The notes: a model not told the origin generated them from the letters alone. A stretch of 64,000 nt of DNA from Dehalobacter sp. (GCA_023667845.1 JAMPIU010000095.1:62001-126000); one strand, 5' to 3'. Counted from the stretch's first letter, positions 1 to 8,214 are shown. Translations and numbers: made by a program.

Positions 1-170
1 ATTTCTACAGTTCCGGATAAAAGTAGGGAAAGTTTATTATCGAGCCCTTCCCCGTAGATAATATCTCCTTTGGCATATTTTGCGGCTTTTGATAACGTTA
101 ATAATTTTTGCACCATTTCATCGGCGATCATGTTTCCAGTCCAAGGAGACCATTCTTCCCACTGTCCCAT
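1..170 (-). CDS. CRP/FNR-family regulator, partial (N-terminal 56 residues)
   Basis: The gene runs off the left edge. It starts at the ATG read leftward from 170, behind an AGGTGG ribosome site. The visible protein begins MGQWEEWSPWTGNM and continues through the first strands of a cyclic-nucleotide-binding-like beta barrel (GLDNKL, LLLSGTVEI). About 42 of its 57 visible positions match the N-terminus of the complete regulator at 5800-6468, so the two are close paralogs. By family it should be an effector-sensing transcription factor of the CprK/FNR/CRP type, with its DNA-binding domain outside the window. It lies just beyond the MFS gene, so the transporter and transhydroxylase genes sit between two sister regulators. 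Identity as CRP/FNR superfamily is secure by paralogy. The effector is unknown. Confidence 0.85.
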   Translation of the reverse strand, partial: MGQWEEWSPWTGNMIADEMVQKLLTLSKAAKYAKGDIIYGEGLDNKLSLLLSGTVE

Positions 171-248
171 ATTGATAACCACCTATTGTTTAACAAAATC
201 GTAAATGAACGATATTAGTTTCGGTTAGTATAAATTTGACACACCTCA

Positions 249-254
249 ATTATA
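249..254 (-). promoter_or_regulatory. -10 element of the partial regulator gene
   Basis: A perfect TATAAT read on the minus strand lies about 80 bases upstream of the regulator start at 170. No convincing -35 box is visible at normal spacing, and none of the TGTAT-N6-ATACA operators found elsewhere in this cluster occurs here, so this regulator gene may be controlled differently. Confidence 0.4.
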
Positions 255-293
255 CCTTATGTCATTAATATTATGCATACGTATTCAGATATA

Positions 294-336
294 AATAACG
301 CATGTCGTTTAGGAATACTGAATGACATGCGTTATT
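294..336. terminator. hairpin after the MFS gene
   Basis: A 16-bp stem (294-309 with 321-336, one G-U pair) and an 11-base loop lies just beyond the stop codon of the leftward MFS gene and before the next leftward gene. The U-rich tract on the minus-strand side is short (TTTATAT). It probably acts as a terminator or a 3' stabilising hairpin between the two genes. Confidence 0.55.
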
Positions 337-393
337 ATTGTTTACAGTATAGTATTCTTCAGAACATTGCCTGTGATAAGTAACGAATGAATG

Positions 394-1608
394 TCAGGAA
401 GACAATGAGCGTTGTTCAGATTTATTAAGGGAGTTCTCTCTGAGCTTGAGAACCAGAATTAAGGGAATTAAAACCAACAGCAGGACACTTACGACACTAA
501 ATGCAACGGAGAAAACACCGTGACTGGCATCAAGGACTGTTCCGAATAAAATGGCACCGAATGAGCCGCCGACGTCAAACGAAATGATCAATAAACCCAT
601 TCCGATGCTGAGGTTTTTCTCGCTGACCATTTCAGGCATAGCGGAATAACAAACGGGAGCAACGACTGTGAATCCTAAACCAAGTAGTACGGCCCAAATG
701 AAGAACGTATTCATGAAGTGGAATCCAATCGCACAATAGGAAGCTGCCATAAGAACAGCACCAAAAATCAGGATCGGACGCTTGTAATTTTTCAGACCTT
801 TATCCAAGGCGGCTCCGAAGAACGGGGAAAGTACAAGCGGGATAATCATAATCAGGCTTGCAAACAAACCGATCTGTGCCGGCGGGGTGCCGTTCATACC
901 GAAATATGTCGGACCAAAGTTTACATAAGCGGAGACCGACAAAGTAAAGACTGCGTAGATGACGGCAAGGAGCCACATGTTGATGCTTTTGGGTGTGTCT
1001 TTAAGGCTGTGCGATGCTGCCGAAACTTCAGCATTTGCTTTCGGAAGACGCAGGAAAAGAAGACAAAGTAAGAAGACGGCGATTTCCAGACATGCGATCA
1101 TAAACATCGTATTGCGCCATCCCACTGCAGCTCCGACGCGACCGAAAACGTTTAAACCAAAAATCATTCCGAGTGGTTGAGCTGCCGTAAACAGGGCCAT
1201 GGCCATGCCCATATTTTTTTCATCGAAGTAACCTGTAACAAAGAGGGGCGTGACAATAATTAATGTCGTGCTACCTAAACCGGCAATAATCCGGCCAATA
1301 ACGATTGTCCAGAAATCAGTGGCAGTTCCGGTAAGTGCAACCCCGGCGCCAATTAACAAAAGTGCAATTAATACAAGTGTTTTGCGGTTAACCTTATTTG
1401 CCAGCAAGGAAATAAAATACGCAAATACAATTCCGCAAAGCGTAGCAGCAGACATCGCAAATCCGACTTGGGTATTGTTCATCGGGATATCTTTCAAAAT
1501 TAATCCAACGTTGGGAGCAATACTAATTTGGGAAGAGTTGAAAGCAATCATCGTTAAGCACATGAGCAACAGTACAACCCATTTGTAAGATCTGTTTGGC
1601 TCAGACAT
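394..1608 (-). CDS. MFS transporter, probable substrate importer of the transhydroxylase cluster
   Basis: A 404-residue integral membrane protein with about 12 hydrophobic segments in two halves joined by a hydrophilic stretch near residues 190-210, the standard major facilitator layout. The first loop after TM2 (LANKVNRK) and GRIIAGLG in TM4 fit MFS conserved regions. It starts at ATG 1608 behind AGGAGG. The gene is divergent from the transhydroxylase genes and shares their 290-bp control region with its operator copies, which suggests it moves the substrate or product of that enzyme. The promoter has an operator 35.5 bases upstream of the end of its -10 box, the same geometry as the enzyme promoter. 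The substrate cannot be read from the sequence. Hydroxylated aromatic acids or phenols are an inference from context. Confidence 0.85.
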   Translation of the reverse strand: MSEPNRSYKWVVLLLMCLTMIAFNSSQISIAPNVGLILKDIPMNNTQVGFAMSAATLCGIVFAYFISLLANKVNRKTLVLIALLLIGAGVALTGTATDFWTIVIGRIIAGLGSTTLIIVTPLFVTGYFDEKNMGMAMALFTAAQPLGMIFGLNVFGRVGAAVGWRNTMFMIACLEIAVFLLCLLFLRLPKANAEVSAASHSLKDTPKSINMWLLAVIYAVFTLSVSAYVNFGPTYFGMNGTPPAQIGLFASLIMIIPLVLSPFFGAALDKGLKNYKRPILIFGAVLMAASYCAIGFHFMNTFFIWAVLLGLGFTVVAPVCYSAMPEMVSEKNLSIGMGLLIISFDVGGSFGAILFGTVLDASHGVFSVAFSVVSVLLLVLIPLILVLKLRENSLNKSEQRSLSS

Positions 1609-1679
1609 CAGAATACCTCCTATTTTTTATTTTTAAAAATGAAACAACGAAATTAGTTTCACCTCCTTTTTCATTTTCG

Positions 1680-1723
1680 ATTATAAGATGGGAGGACAAA
1701 ATGAGATTGTATTATGTGATACC
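1680..1723 (-). promoter_or_regulatory. MFS promoter with TGTAT-N6-ATACc operator
   Basis: On the minus strand, TATAAT (1685 down to 1680) is the -10 box. An operator at 1708-1723 reads TGTAT-N6-ATACC, one base off the perfect palindrome. The operator centre (1715.5) lies 35.5 bases from the last -10 base, which places it near -41.5 of a start at about 1673. This is the class II activation position known for CRP and FNR proteins. No good -35 box is present, as expected for an activator-dependent promoter. Confidence 0.7.
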
Positions 1724-1738
1724 ATTTGAGAAATGTTT

Positions 1739-1754
1739 TGTATCTAATAATACA
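1739..1754. promoter_or_regulatory. middle TGTAT-N6-ATACA operator
   Basis: A perfect TGTAT-CTAATA-ATACA palindromic site lies between the two divergent promoters, exactly 31 bases (three helical turns) from the operator of the MFS promoter and 72 bases from that of the transhydroxylase promoter. It could serve as an upstream (class I-like) site for the MFS promoter. Confidence 0.65.
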
Positions 1755-1810
1755 ATTTTTTTTCTGTGCAACGTAACGATTTATTTTTGATAGGAGACAA
1801 CACAAAAGGA

Positions 1811-1854
1811 TGTATCAAGTAATACAAAAAAAAATCAAGGTGTTATCTTATAAT
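1811..1854 (+). promoter_or_regulatory. transhydroxylase promoter with TGTAT-N6-ATACA operator
   Basis: The operator at 1811-1826 (TGTAT-CAAGTA-ATACA) is centred at 1818.5. The -10 box TATAAT is at 1849-1854. Centre to last -10 base is 35.5, so the operator sits near -41.5 of a start at about 1861. No consensus -35 is present. The leader to the GTG start is about 40 bases and carries TAGGAGGG. Confidence 0.75.
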
Positions 1855-1899
1855 CTTAGCTGAAAAGGATTAATTATTATTTTATTAGGAGGGTAAAAA

Positions 1900-4896
1900 G
1901 TGTCATTTAGAAAAGTATCGACAAACAAACAGATACAGTTCTCAACTACGTTATTGGGTCTCGAAAAACTTTTAAATTTTTCTGCAAAGAGATATCCCAG
2001 TTTCGCAGCACACCTCAAAAAGAAAGACTTTACTTTGCAAATTAAAATTAGGGATGATTCACAGGGAAGGTTTTTTACCTTCAAAAATGGACGCGTGTCG
2101 TCAAAAAATGGGGTTAATCCCGGCGCCGATGTTGTCATGGCTTTTGAGGATGCGGCGCTGGCGTGCCATCTCATGAAATTTAACAGGAGCCAACTGGATT
2201 TTATCTCTGCCGGAAAGGACTTTTCCTTAACGGTTAACGGTCCGGACGAATTGTGTGTGTATGTCGCAAATATGCTGACCGCAATCACGAATATGTCGAC
2301 GATCTTCGGCGGCAATTACGGAACGGACATGGGGAATGGGGTCAAAAGGTATACCACAGGGTCAAACGGCGGCCCGATGTTTGTTTATGTCAAGGATGGG
2401 AAAATTTTAAGAACGACGCCGATCGACCTTGATAGCGAGGATCCGGAACCGTTTACAATTAACGCCAGGGGACGGAAATTTACGCCGCCAAAAAGAGTTA
2501 CCTGTACGTCTCACGGGCTGACGTGGAAATCCATGGTTTATTCGCCGGACCGTATTCTCTATCCAATGAAGCGGGTGGATTTTGATCCCAAGGGCAACAG
2601 AAATACACAAAACCGCGGGATATCGGGGTATGAGAGAATTAGCTGGGACGAAGCCCTGGATATCGTAAGCAGTGAAATTGCGCGGGTTAAAAAGACGTAT
2701 GGCCCGGGATCACTTTTTTTTGCAGGGAGCTCCCACCACACCTGGGGTAATATCGGTTACCACTTAAGCGCTTCGGACCGGTTTATCAACACGCTTGGTT
2801 TTTCACGCATCTGTATGAATCCGGACAGCTGGGAGGGTTTTTATTGGGGCGGAATGCACCACTGGGGAAACACGGCCAAACTCGGTTCGCCGGATCAGTA
2901 TTCCACGGTTGAAGACCAGCTTAAAAACTCCGAAATGCTTGTCATGTGGTCCAGTGACCCGGAGTCAACCTCAGGGGCCTATGGAACCTATGAAGGCGCT
3001 ATCCGTCGTGAATGGCTGAAGAGCCTGGGCATTAAGATTGTCCATATTGATCCTTTCTATAACCATACGGCTGCCTGGATGGGCGGAAAATGGTTCTCGC
3101 CGAGACCGGGAACAGATACCGCAATGGCGCTGGCAATCGCTTACGTCTGGCTGACGCAGGATCTTTATGATAAATTCTTTGTTGAAAACCGCACCAAAGG
3201 TTTTGAACTTTGGCGCGATTATATCCTTGGTAAGGAAGATGGCATACCGAAGACCCCGGAATGGCAGGAAAAAGAAACCGGTATTCCAGCAAAGGATGTC
3301 CGGGCTTTGGCCGAGGAATGGGGGACCAAAAAAACCTATATGTCCCCTGGCGGCATGGCCGGTGTAGGCAGCGCCTGCCGCGGATCAAACGGGGGAGAAT
3401 GGGCCAGATCAATGCTTTGTCTGATGGCGTTGCAAGGTTTTGGCAAACCCGGCGTAAACTTTGGCGCTATGCAGTTCGGAACACCGCTGAACCATCGCTT
3501 CTTCTTCCCGGGTTATGCGGAAGGCGGTTTCTCCGGTGACTATAACTTCACCGGTTCGCCCGTTAACCTGTACCAGCGTATGCCGTCGACGCCAAGCGTC
3601 AGCTCGGTTACGCAGTTTGTTCCCCGCTTAAGAATACCGGAAGCTTTTCTTGAAGGACATGCAATGGGTTATCCGATGAACCCTTACTCACTTGAGGGAC
3701 AGTTCTTCCCTGCGCCTTATCCGTCTCCCGGCCATTCGCAGGTTAAGCTCTACTATAAATACGGCGGCGCTTACATGAGCACCCAACCGGAGTCCAACCG
3801 GTACGCGCTGGCTTACCAGACCGACAACATTGAGTTTGTCGTTAATCAGTCAATTTGGAATGAAGGCGAAGTAAGGTTTGCCGATATCATTCTGCCGGTC
3901 TGCACGAACTTTGAGCGCTGGGACATTGGCGAATTTGCCCACAGCGGCGGTATCATCGACAAAACATTCCTGCAGTGTAATCACCGGACGTTCTTTATTC
4001 AGCATAAATGTATTGAACCACTGGGCGAATCAAGATCGGATTTCCAGATCTATACAGATATCTGCTGCAGACTCGGAGTTGGTGTCCCGTACAGTGAAGG
4101 CAATACAGAGTTTGACTGGGTCAAGAGGATGTTTGACGCGACCGATTTGCCCAAGGTGATCTCTTGGCGTAAATTCCTGACCAAAGGATATTATATCCTT
4201 CCGCCGATTTATGATGAAAAGGATCGTGACCCTGTCGCTTACAATTGGTTCTATGAAGGACGCCTGAAGGATGCGCCGGAACTGACGCCGCTGCCTTCGG
4301 AGTATAAAGAGGAATACCGGAGAGGGCTGCAAACCCAAAGCGGCCTGTTCGAATTCGAATGCTCAAGCCTTAAGCGTTTTGATCCGAATGATCCCGAGAG
4401 ACCTGTAATTAATAAGTATGTTCCGTCCTGGGAAGGCAGAAGCAGCGAACTGTATCAAAAATACCCGTTGCAACTGATCTCACCGCATCCGCGCTACAGT
4501 CACCATACCATGAGCGACGGCAAAGGAACGGTTATTAACGAGATATCCAACCACAGAATTTCCATCAACGGCTATCATTACTGGCCGATCCGGATTAACC
4601 CTGAGGATGCGGAAAAACGCGGTATCAAACACCATGACTTGGTGGAAGTCTACAATGACCGCGGTTCGGTTATCTGTGCCGCTGTGGTTACGCAGCGCCT
4701 AAATCCGGGCACGGTGCATGCCTATGAGTCTGCCGCTAAGTACGATCCGATCGGGCTCCCCGGAAAATCACCCGATAGAGGCGGACTCATAAACATCCTT
4801 ACGCCTTCCAGAACCCAAATCCGACAGTCGCACTCGATGGCTGCCAATTCTTGTCTTGTCGAAATTAGATTATGGAAGGGAGATCAGTCAAAATGA
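1900..4896 (+). CDS. molybdopterin enzyme large subunit, pyrogallol-phloroglucinol transhydroxylase-like, with extra N-terminal domain
   Basis: A 998-residue protein starting at GTG 1900 behind TAGGAGGG. Residues from about 135 on are co-linear with the large subunit of Pelobacter transhydroxylase (DMSO reductase family, bis-MGD, no Fe-S cluster of its own). The known active-site residues recur at a constant offset of 135: H279 (His144), Y287 (Tyr152), D309 (Asp174), S310 (Mo ligand Ser175) and Y539 (Tyr404). Arg153 is replaced by H288. These equivalences come from memory of the family. There is no twin-arginine signal, so it is cytoplasmic. Residues 1-130 are an added domain that resembles an SCP2-like lipid-binding fold ([28 protein letters not shown]); that resemblance is tentative. 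The coding end overlaps the small-subunit start (ATGA). Likely chemistry is water-independent hydroxyl transfer or hydroxylation of phenolic substrates. The true substrate is unknown. Confidence 0.85.
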   Translation: MSFRKVSTNKQIQFSTTLLGLEKLLNFSAKRYPSFAAHLKKKDFTLQIKIRDDSQGRFFTFKNGRVSSKNGVNPGADVVMAFEDAALACHLMKFNRSQLDFISAGKDFSLTVNGPDELCVYVANMLTAITNMSTIFGGNYGTDMGNGVKRYTTGSNGGPMFVYVKDGKILRTTPIDLDSEDPEPFTINARGRKFTPPKRVTCTSHGLTWKSMVYSPDRILYPMKRVDFDPKGNRNTQNRGISGYERISWDEALDIVSSEIARVKKTYGPGSLFFAGSSHHTWGNIGYHLSASDRFINTLGFSRICMNPDSWEGFYWGGMHHWGNTAKLGSPDQYSTVEDQLKNSEMLVMWSSDPESTSGAYGTYEGAIRREWLKSLGIKIVHIDPFYNHTAAWMGGKWFSPRPGTDTAMALAIAYVWLTQDLYDKFFVENRTKGFELWRDYILGKEDGIPKTPEWQEKETGIPAKDVRALAEEWGTKKTYMSPGGMAGVGSACRGSNGGEWARSMLCLMALQGFGKPGVNFGAMQFGTPLNHRFFFPGYAEGGFSGDYNFTGSPVNLYQRMPSTPSVSSVTQFVPRLRIPEAFLEGHAMGYPMNPYSLEGQFFPAPYPSPGHSQVKLYYKYGGAYMSTQPESNRYALAYQTDNIEFVVNQSIWNEGEVRFADIILPVCTNFERWDIGEFAHSGGIIDKTFLQCNHRTFFIQHKCIEPLGESRSDFQIYTDICCRLGVGVPYSEGNTEFDWVKRMFDATDLPKVISWRKFLTKGYYILPPIYDEKDRDPVAYNWFYEGRLKDAPELTPLPSEYKEEYRRGLQTQSGLFEFECSSLKRFDPNDPERPVINKYVPSWEGRSSELYQKYPLQLISPHPRYSHHTMSDGKGTVINEISNHRISINGYHYWPIRINPEDAEKRGIKHHDLVEVYNDRGSVICAAVVTQRLNPGTVHAYESAAKYDPIGLPGKSPDRGGLINILTPSRTQIRQSHSMAANSCLVEIRLWKGDQSK

Positions 4897-5729
4897 AGAA
4901 GTGGCATTTTGTAATTGATATCGAAAAATGTCTTGCGTGTTTTAACTGTCTTGTCGTCTGCAAAGATGAATTTGATGACAATACGTTCCCGGGCTATTCG
5001 GTTCCCCAGCCCCGGTTCGGGCAAAAATGGATCGACCCGGTTCCGAAAGAGAGAGGGCAGTACCCGAATATTGATATGGCTTATCTGCCAAAAGTTTGTA
5101 TGCATTGCGCTAATGCGCCATGTGTTAAAGCCTCGGGCGGGGCGATTCAAAAGAGACAGGACGGTATTGTTCTCATTGACCCGGTGAAGGCGAAGGGCAA
5201 AAAAGATTTGGTCAAATCCTGTCCTTACGGCCTGATCTCTTGGAACGAAGAAGCCAATGTCGCTCAAAAATGCACGTTTTGTGCACATCTGATTGATCAA
5301 GGGTGGACAAAAACCCGTTGTTCTCAGGCTTGCCCGCTTGAAGCGATCAAAGTTGTTTATATGGAAGACGCGGATTTTGAAGAAATGGTTAAGGCAGAGA
5401 AGCTTGAAGCTTATAAGCCTGAGCTGAAAACGAAACCAGGCGGCCTGTACAAAAACTTGTACCGCTATACAAAGTGCTTTATCAGCGGGAGCGTAGCGTA
5501 TACCCGCGACGGTATTGAAAGATGCGCCGAAGGATGTAAAGTCGTCCTGTCTAAGGACAAGCAAAAGATTGCCGAACAGACGACGGATAACTTTGGAGAC
5601 TTTAAGTTCGACCAACTTGATGAAAAGAGCGGGAAATATCAATTAGAATTTTATCTGGATGGTTACAATAAAATAGTCAAAGAGGTCGATCTTACGACGA
5701 GTCTCAACATGGGAGAAATCCATTTCTAA
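4893..5729 (+). CDS. transhydroxylase-like small subunit, [4Fe-4S] ferredoxin-type protein with C-terminal beta domain
   Basis: A 278-residue iron-sulfur subunit, close to the 274 residues of the Pelobacter small subunit. ATG 4893 is chosen because it overlaps the preceding stop (ATGA), has AAGGGAG upstream and gives the expected family start [13 protein letters not shown]. Cysteine groups [32 protein letters not shown] and [10 protein letters not shown] fit several cubane clusters of the DmsB/NrfC type. The last 80 residues (from about FISGSVAY) form a separate domain rich in beta strands with GDFKFDQL, like the carboxypeptidase-regulatory/transthyretin-like domain that is a hallmark of transhydroxylase beta subunits. 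It would pass electrons to or stabilise the molybdenum subunit. Confidence 0.85.
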   Translation: MKKWHFVIDIEKCLACFNCLVVCKDEFDDNTFPGYSVPQPRFGQKWIDPVPKERGQYPNIDMAYLPKVCMHCANAPCVKASGGAIQKRQDGIVLIDPVKAKGKKDLVKSCPYGLISWNEEANVAQKCTFCAHLIDQGWTKTRCSQACPLEAIKVVYMEDADFEEMVKAEKLEAYKPELKTKPGGLYKNLYRYTKCFISGSVAYTRDGIERCAEGCKVVLSKDKQKIAEQTTDNFGDFKFDQLDEKSGKYQLEFYLDGYNKIVKEVDLTTSLNMGEIHF

Positions 5730-5733
5730 AACT

Positions 5734-5770
5734 GAAGATGCCAGGTAATCAAACATTGCCTGGCATCTTC
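5734..5770 (+). terminator. hairpin between transhydroxylase genes and regulator gene
   Basis: A perfect 12-bp inverted repeat (5734-5745 with 5759-5770) and a 13-base loop starts 4 bases after the small-subunit stop. Only a weak T-rich run follows (TTCAAATT), so termination may be partial, letting a fraction of transcripts reach the regulator gene. Confidence 0.6.
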
Positions 5771-5799
5771 TTCAAATTCCAATGAAAGGTTGTGATGAT

Positions 5800-6468
5800 A
5801 TGGCTCAGTGGGAAGCGTGGTCTCCTTGGACAGAAAATATGATTGACGATGAAATGGTACAGAAGCTGCTAAAGTTATCAAAAGTAGAAAAATATGAAAA
5901 AGGGGAGGTCATCTATTGGGAAGGACTGGACAATAGACTTTTCCTGCTGTTGTCCGGCAAGGTGGAAGTCAGCATTACAAGTGCCGGAGGGCGCAAGCGT
6001 ACCGTTGCGATTCGTGAAGCGCGCACTTTCATTGACGACGTACTTGTTGACGGGCTTTATTATGCCGTGACAATTACGTGTCTTACACCTGTTGATATCG
6101 CGGTATTTGAACAGCGTGTACTGACAAAAGCCGGTTATGAGGACCCCAGCATTTTGGATTGCATGTTAAAATCAGTCATTTTAAAGTTGCAAGGATTGTC
6201 TTTTTACTTGGCGGGACAGACATTTGAAGATGCGGAAGACAGAATTTATTTTCTTCTGATCAACTTGGCCAAAAAATACGGCATAAAAAACGGAAATACT
6301 TATTATCTCGAAAAACAGCTCACGCACCAATTTATCGCGGATATCGTAGGATCAACCCGCGTACGGGTAACACAAAGTATTAAAAATTTAAAGAATAAAG
6401 GGCTAGTGACGAAAAAGAATGGCAGGTTTGTCGTTTTTGTCGATGATAATCATAAAGTCATGCAGTAG
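5800..6468 (+). CDS. CRP/FNR-family (CprK-like) transcription regulator
   Basis: A 222-residue regulator starting at ATG 5800, which has AAAGG 10 bases upstream; an in-frame ATG at 5782 lacks a site. Residues 1-120 form the effector-binding beta barrel (GLDNRLFLLLSGKVEV), then a dimer helix, then a CRP-type winged helix-turn-helix near 165-215. No N-terminal cysteine cluster is present, so it is not an oxygen-sensing FNR. Like CprK it probably binds a small organic effector. In the recognition helix the CRP residues R180/E181/R185 become R187/V188/Q192. That fits the operator of this cluster, which keeps TG at positions 1-2 but has A instead of G at position 4. It lies directly after the transhydroxylase genes and is the likely activator of the three operator-bearing promoters here. 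Confidence 0.85.
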   Translation: MAQWEAWSPWTENMIDDEMVQKLLKLSKVEKYEKGEVIYWEGLDNRLFLLLSGKVEVSITSAGGRKRTVAIREARTFIDDVLVDGLYYAVTITCLTPVDIAVFEQRVLTKAGYEDPSILDCMLKSVILKLQGLSFYLAGQTFEDAEDRIYFLLINLAKKYGIKNGNTYYLEKQLTHQFIADIVGSTRVRVTQSIKNLKNKGLVTKKNGRFVVFVDDNHKVMQ

Positions 6469-6486
6469 TCTTTTTGTGCAATAAAA

Positions 6487-6521
6487 CCGTTCGGACAAAA
6501 ATCGGAACGGCTTGTTTTTTT
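6487..6521 (+). terminator. terminator after regulator gene
   Basis: An inverted repeat, CCGTTC with GAACGG plus two further pairs across one mismatch, is followed by CTTG and seven T residues. It begins 18 bases after the regulator stop codon and separates it from the chemoreceptor promoter. Confidence 0.65.
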
Positions 6522-6587
6522 GGGAGGACATATCGGATAGTGCAAAATATTTGACTGTGATGGTAAAGTATATTCAAATAAAATTAA

Positions 6588-6631
6588 TGTATCATATGAT
6601 ACATGGTATTTCACGAATAAAAAATTAAAAT
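6588..6631 (+). promoter_or_regulatory. chemoreceptor promoter with perfect TGTAT-CATATG-ATACA operator
   Basis: The operator at 6588-6603 is a perfect 16-bp palindrome centred at 6595.5. A TAAAAT -10 box at 6626-6631 ends 35.5 bases from the centre, the same distance as in the MFS and transhydroxylase promoters. There is no good -35 box. The predicted start is near 6638, giving a leader of about 64 bases. Confidence 0.7.
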
Positions 6632-6701
6632 TCAAATATAGAATCATGATATATATTCTCAAATTATCATTATGTTAGCAAGATTGACAGGGGAGAAGAG
6701 T

Positions 6702-7991
6702 ATGGGATTTAAAAATTTAAGCATTAAAAGCAAACTAATCGGCGTATTGTTGTTTGTGACTGTTGTGTTTATCACACTGCTTTGCTTCGCTTATTATGTT
6801 TTGATCGGCAACGGGCAAGGGGCAGCCGGAATAACGGATGTTGCCACGAAAATCAAGTATGTCATGATTGCTTGCGCGCTGGCATTCTCTATTACGGCAT
6901 TGATTATTGGGATTCTGGTACATACGTTAATTCTCAAACCTGTGGTTCGTTTGCAAGAAGGCCTTGCGGCTGCAGCCCAAAAACGAGAAGCTTTGTCATC
7001 TGACTTTTTGGGGAAAGATGAGGTTGGGCAGCTTGCTTATATTAACAATAAGCTTTTAGCGGATGCGATGGAAAACCGTGGTGCAGTTTTACTTAGTGTT
7101 GAAGAAATATCGAAGTTGGCTAAGCAACTGGATATAGGATCAGAGCAAACGGCCTCTGCATCCAATCAGATCGTCGGTTCCATTACCAGTATTGCAAGCG
7201 GGGTCGATAAACAGCTCGAATCTACGGTTGAATTATCGGCCTTTATGAAGCAAATGTCGGATGGTATGGAGCTAATCACCAGAAATACGAATGAAGTGGT
7301 CAGTCAATCTTCCCAAGCGGTAGAAAAAGCTAAAGAAGGCCAGGACACGGTTGGGAAATCAGTCAGTCAGATGAACAGTATAGATCAATCGGTCATGAGT
7401 TTTGCCGCGATTATTAGGCAACTCGGAGAAAGGTCAAAAGAAATCGAACACTTTGTGAACGATATTTCTGGAATTGCCGATCAAACGAATATGTTGGCTT
7501 TAAATGCAGCGATTGAAGCGGCACGTGCGGGGGTGCAAGGGAAAGGGTTTGCTGTGGTTGCGGAAGAGGTCCGGATATTGGCCGACCAATCCCAAGAAGC
7601 TGCAAAACAAATTGCATCCATTGTCAATGCGATACAAACAGATTCCCATATTGCTTCTTCGGCGATAGATGTTGTGAATGAAGAAGTGAAGCATGGCATT
7701 GAAACAGTCAATAACAGTGGTGAAGCATTTACCAAAATTGTGGAAATGATTAATCAGGTTTTTGTTCAGATTAATGAAGTATCTTCTATCCTGCAGCAGG
7801 CCCTCAGCGGCAACCGGTTGATATTTGATTCTGTTGCCAGGATTGAAAATGCAAGCCGGAACACGTCAGAGGAAATCCAAACGGTTTCCGCAGCGACTCA
7901 GGAACAGTTGGCATTTATGGAGGAATTATCTTCATCGAGTAAAAAACTTTCCAAACTTGCCCAAGATTTGTTTGGATCAATGCAAGTGTAA
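6702..7991 (+). CDS. methyl-accepting chemotaxis protein with minimal outside loop
   Basis: A 429-residue chemoreceptor. ATG 6702 is chosen over 6672 because AGGGGAG lies 7 bases upstream. TM1 is about residues 12-35 and TM2 about 53-76, with only some 17 residues between them, so there is no room for an external sensor domain. A HAMP-like segment follows (to about 120), then the coiled-coil signalling domain with the conserved tip (IADQTNMLALNAAIEAARAG, VVAEEVRILADQS). No C-terminal CheR/CheB tether is visible. By family it controls CheA. It lies behind an operator shared with the transhydroxylase and transporter promoters, so it is likely made together with them. It may sense a cytoplasmic or membrane signal, such as metabolism of the substrate, rather than an external ligand. 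Confidence 0.9.
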   Translation: MGFKNLSIKSKLIGVLLFVTVVFITLLCFAYYVLIGNGQGAAGITDVATKIKYVMIACALAFSITALIIGILVHTLILKPVVRLQEGLAAAAQKREALSSDFLGKDEVGQLAYINNKLLADAMENRGAVLLSVEEISKLAKQLDIGSEQTASASNQIVGSITSIASGVDKQLESTVELSAFMKQMSDGMELITRNTNEVVSQSSQAVEKAKEGQDTVGKSVSQMNSIDQSVMSFAAIIRQLGERSKEIEHFVNDISGIADQTNMLALNAAIEAARAGVQGKGFAVVAEEVRILADQSQEAAKQIASIVNAIQTDSHIASSAIDVVNEEVKHGIETVNNSGEAFTKIVEMINQVFVQINEVSSILQQALSGNRLIFDSVARIENASRNTSEEIQTVSAATQEQLAFMEELSSSSKKLSKLAQDLFGSMQV

Positions 7992-8016
7992 GATCTATAT
8001 TTCATTTGGCCACGTA

Positions 8017-8115
8017 TTGTTCAATACATTGGATCCAAATGAAATTATGGCTGTTATAATGCCGATTATTGATGAAGCGGCAAAATACAGTCACAAGACT
8101 TGCCGAAAAACGTAA
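8017..8115 (+). pseudogene. possible 3' remnant of an unidentified gene
   Basis: This frame reads on from the end of the chemoreceptor region without its own start or ribosome site. It encodes a protein-like tail (LDPNEIMAVIMPIIDEAAKY) ending at TAA 8113-8115. It looks like the C-terminus of a lost gene, possibly linked to the CobW-like remnant just downstream. I do not recognise the family. Confidence 0.3.
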
Positions 8116-8122
8116 TCTCCTG

Positions 8123-8175
8123 ATGCCCCAGTAAAACGTCAGTGTGAAGCATCTTCATCTATTTTACTGGGGCAT
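8123..8175 (+). terminator. 14-bp hairpin
   Basis: A perfect 14-bp stem (8123-8136 with 8162-8175) encloses 25 bases that themselves contain a small TGAAG/CTTCA stem. The A/T base of the stem and the following TTGCTGGATTTT give it terminator character for the chemoreceptor transcript. Confidence 0.5.
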
Positions 8176-8214
8176 TGCTGGATTTTAACGCAGAACGTAT
8201 TGAGGAGAAAATAC

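Noticed and set aside
249-300. TGTAT-N6-ATACA operator upstream of the left-edge regulator
   Set aside because: ATACGTATTC and neighbouring palindromic bits match at most 3 of 5 bases per arm and do not fit the 35.5-base geometry.
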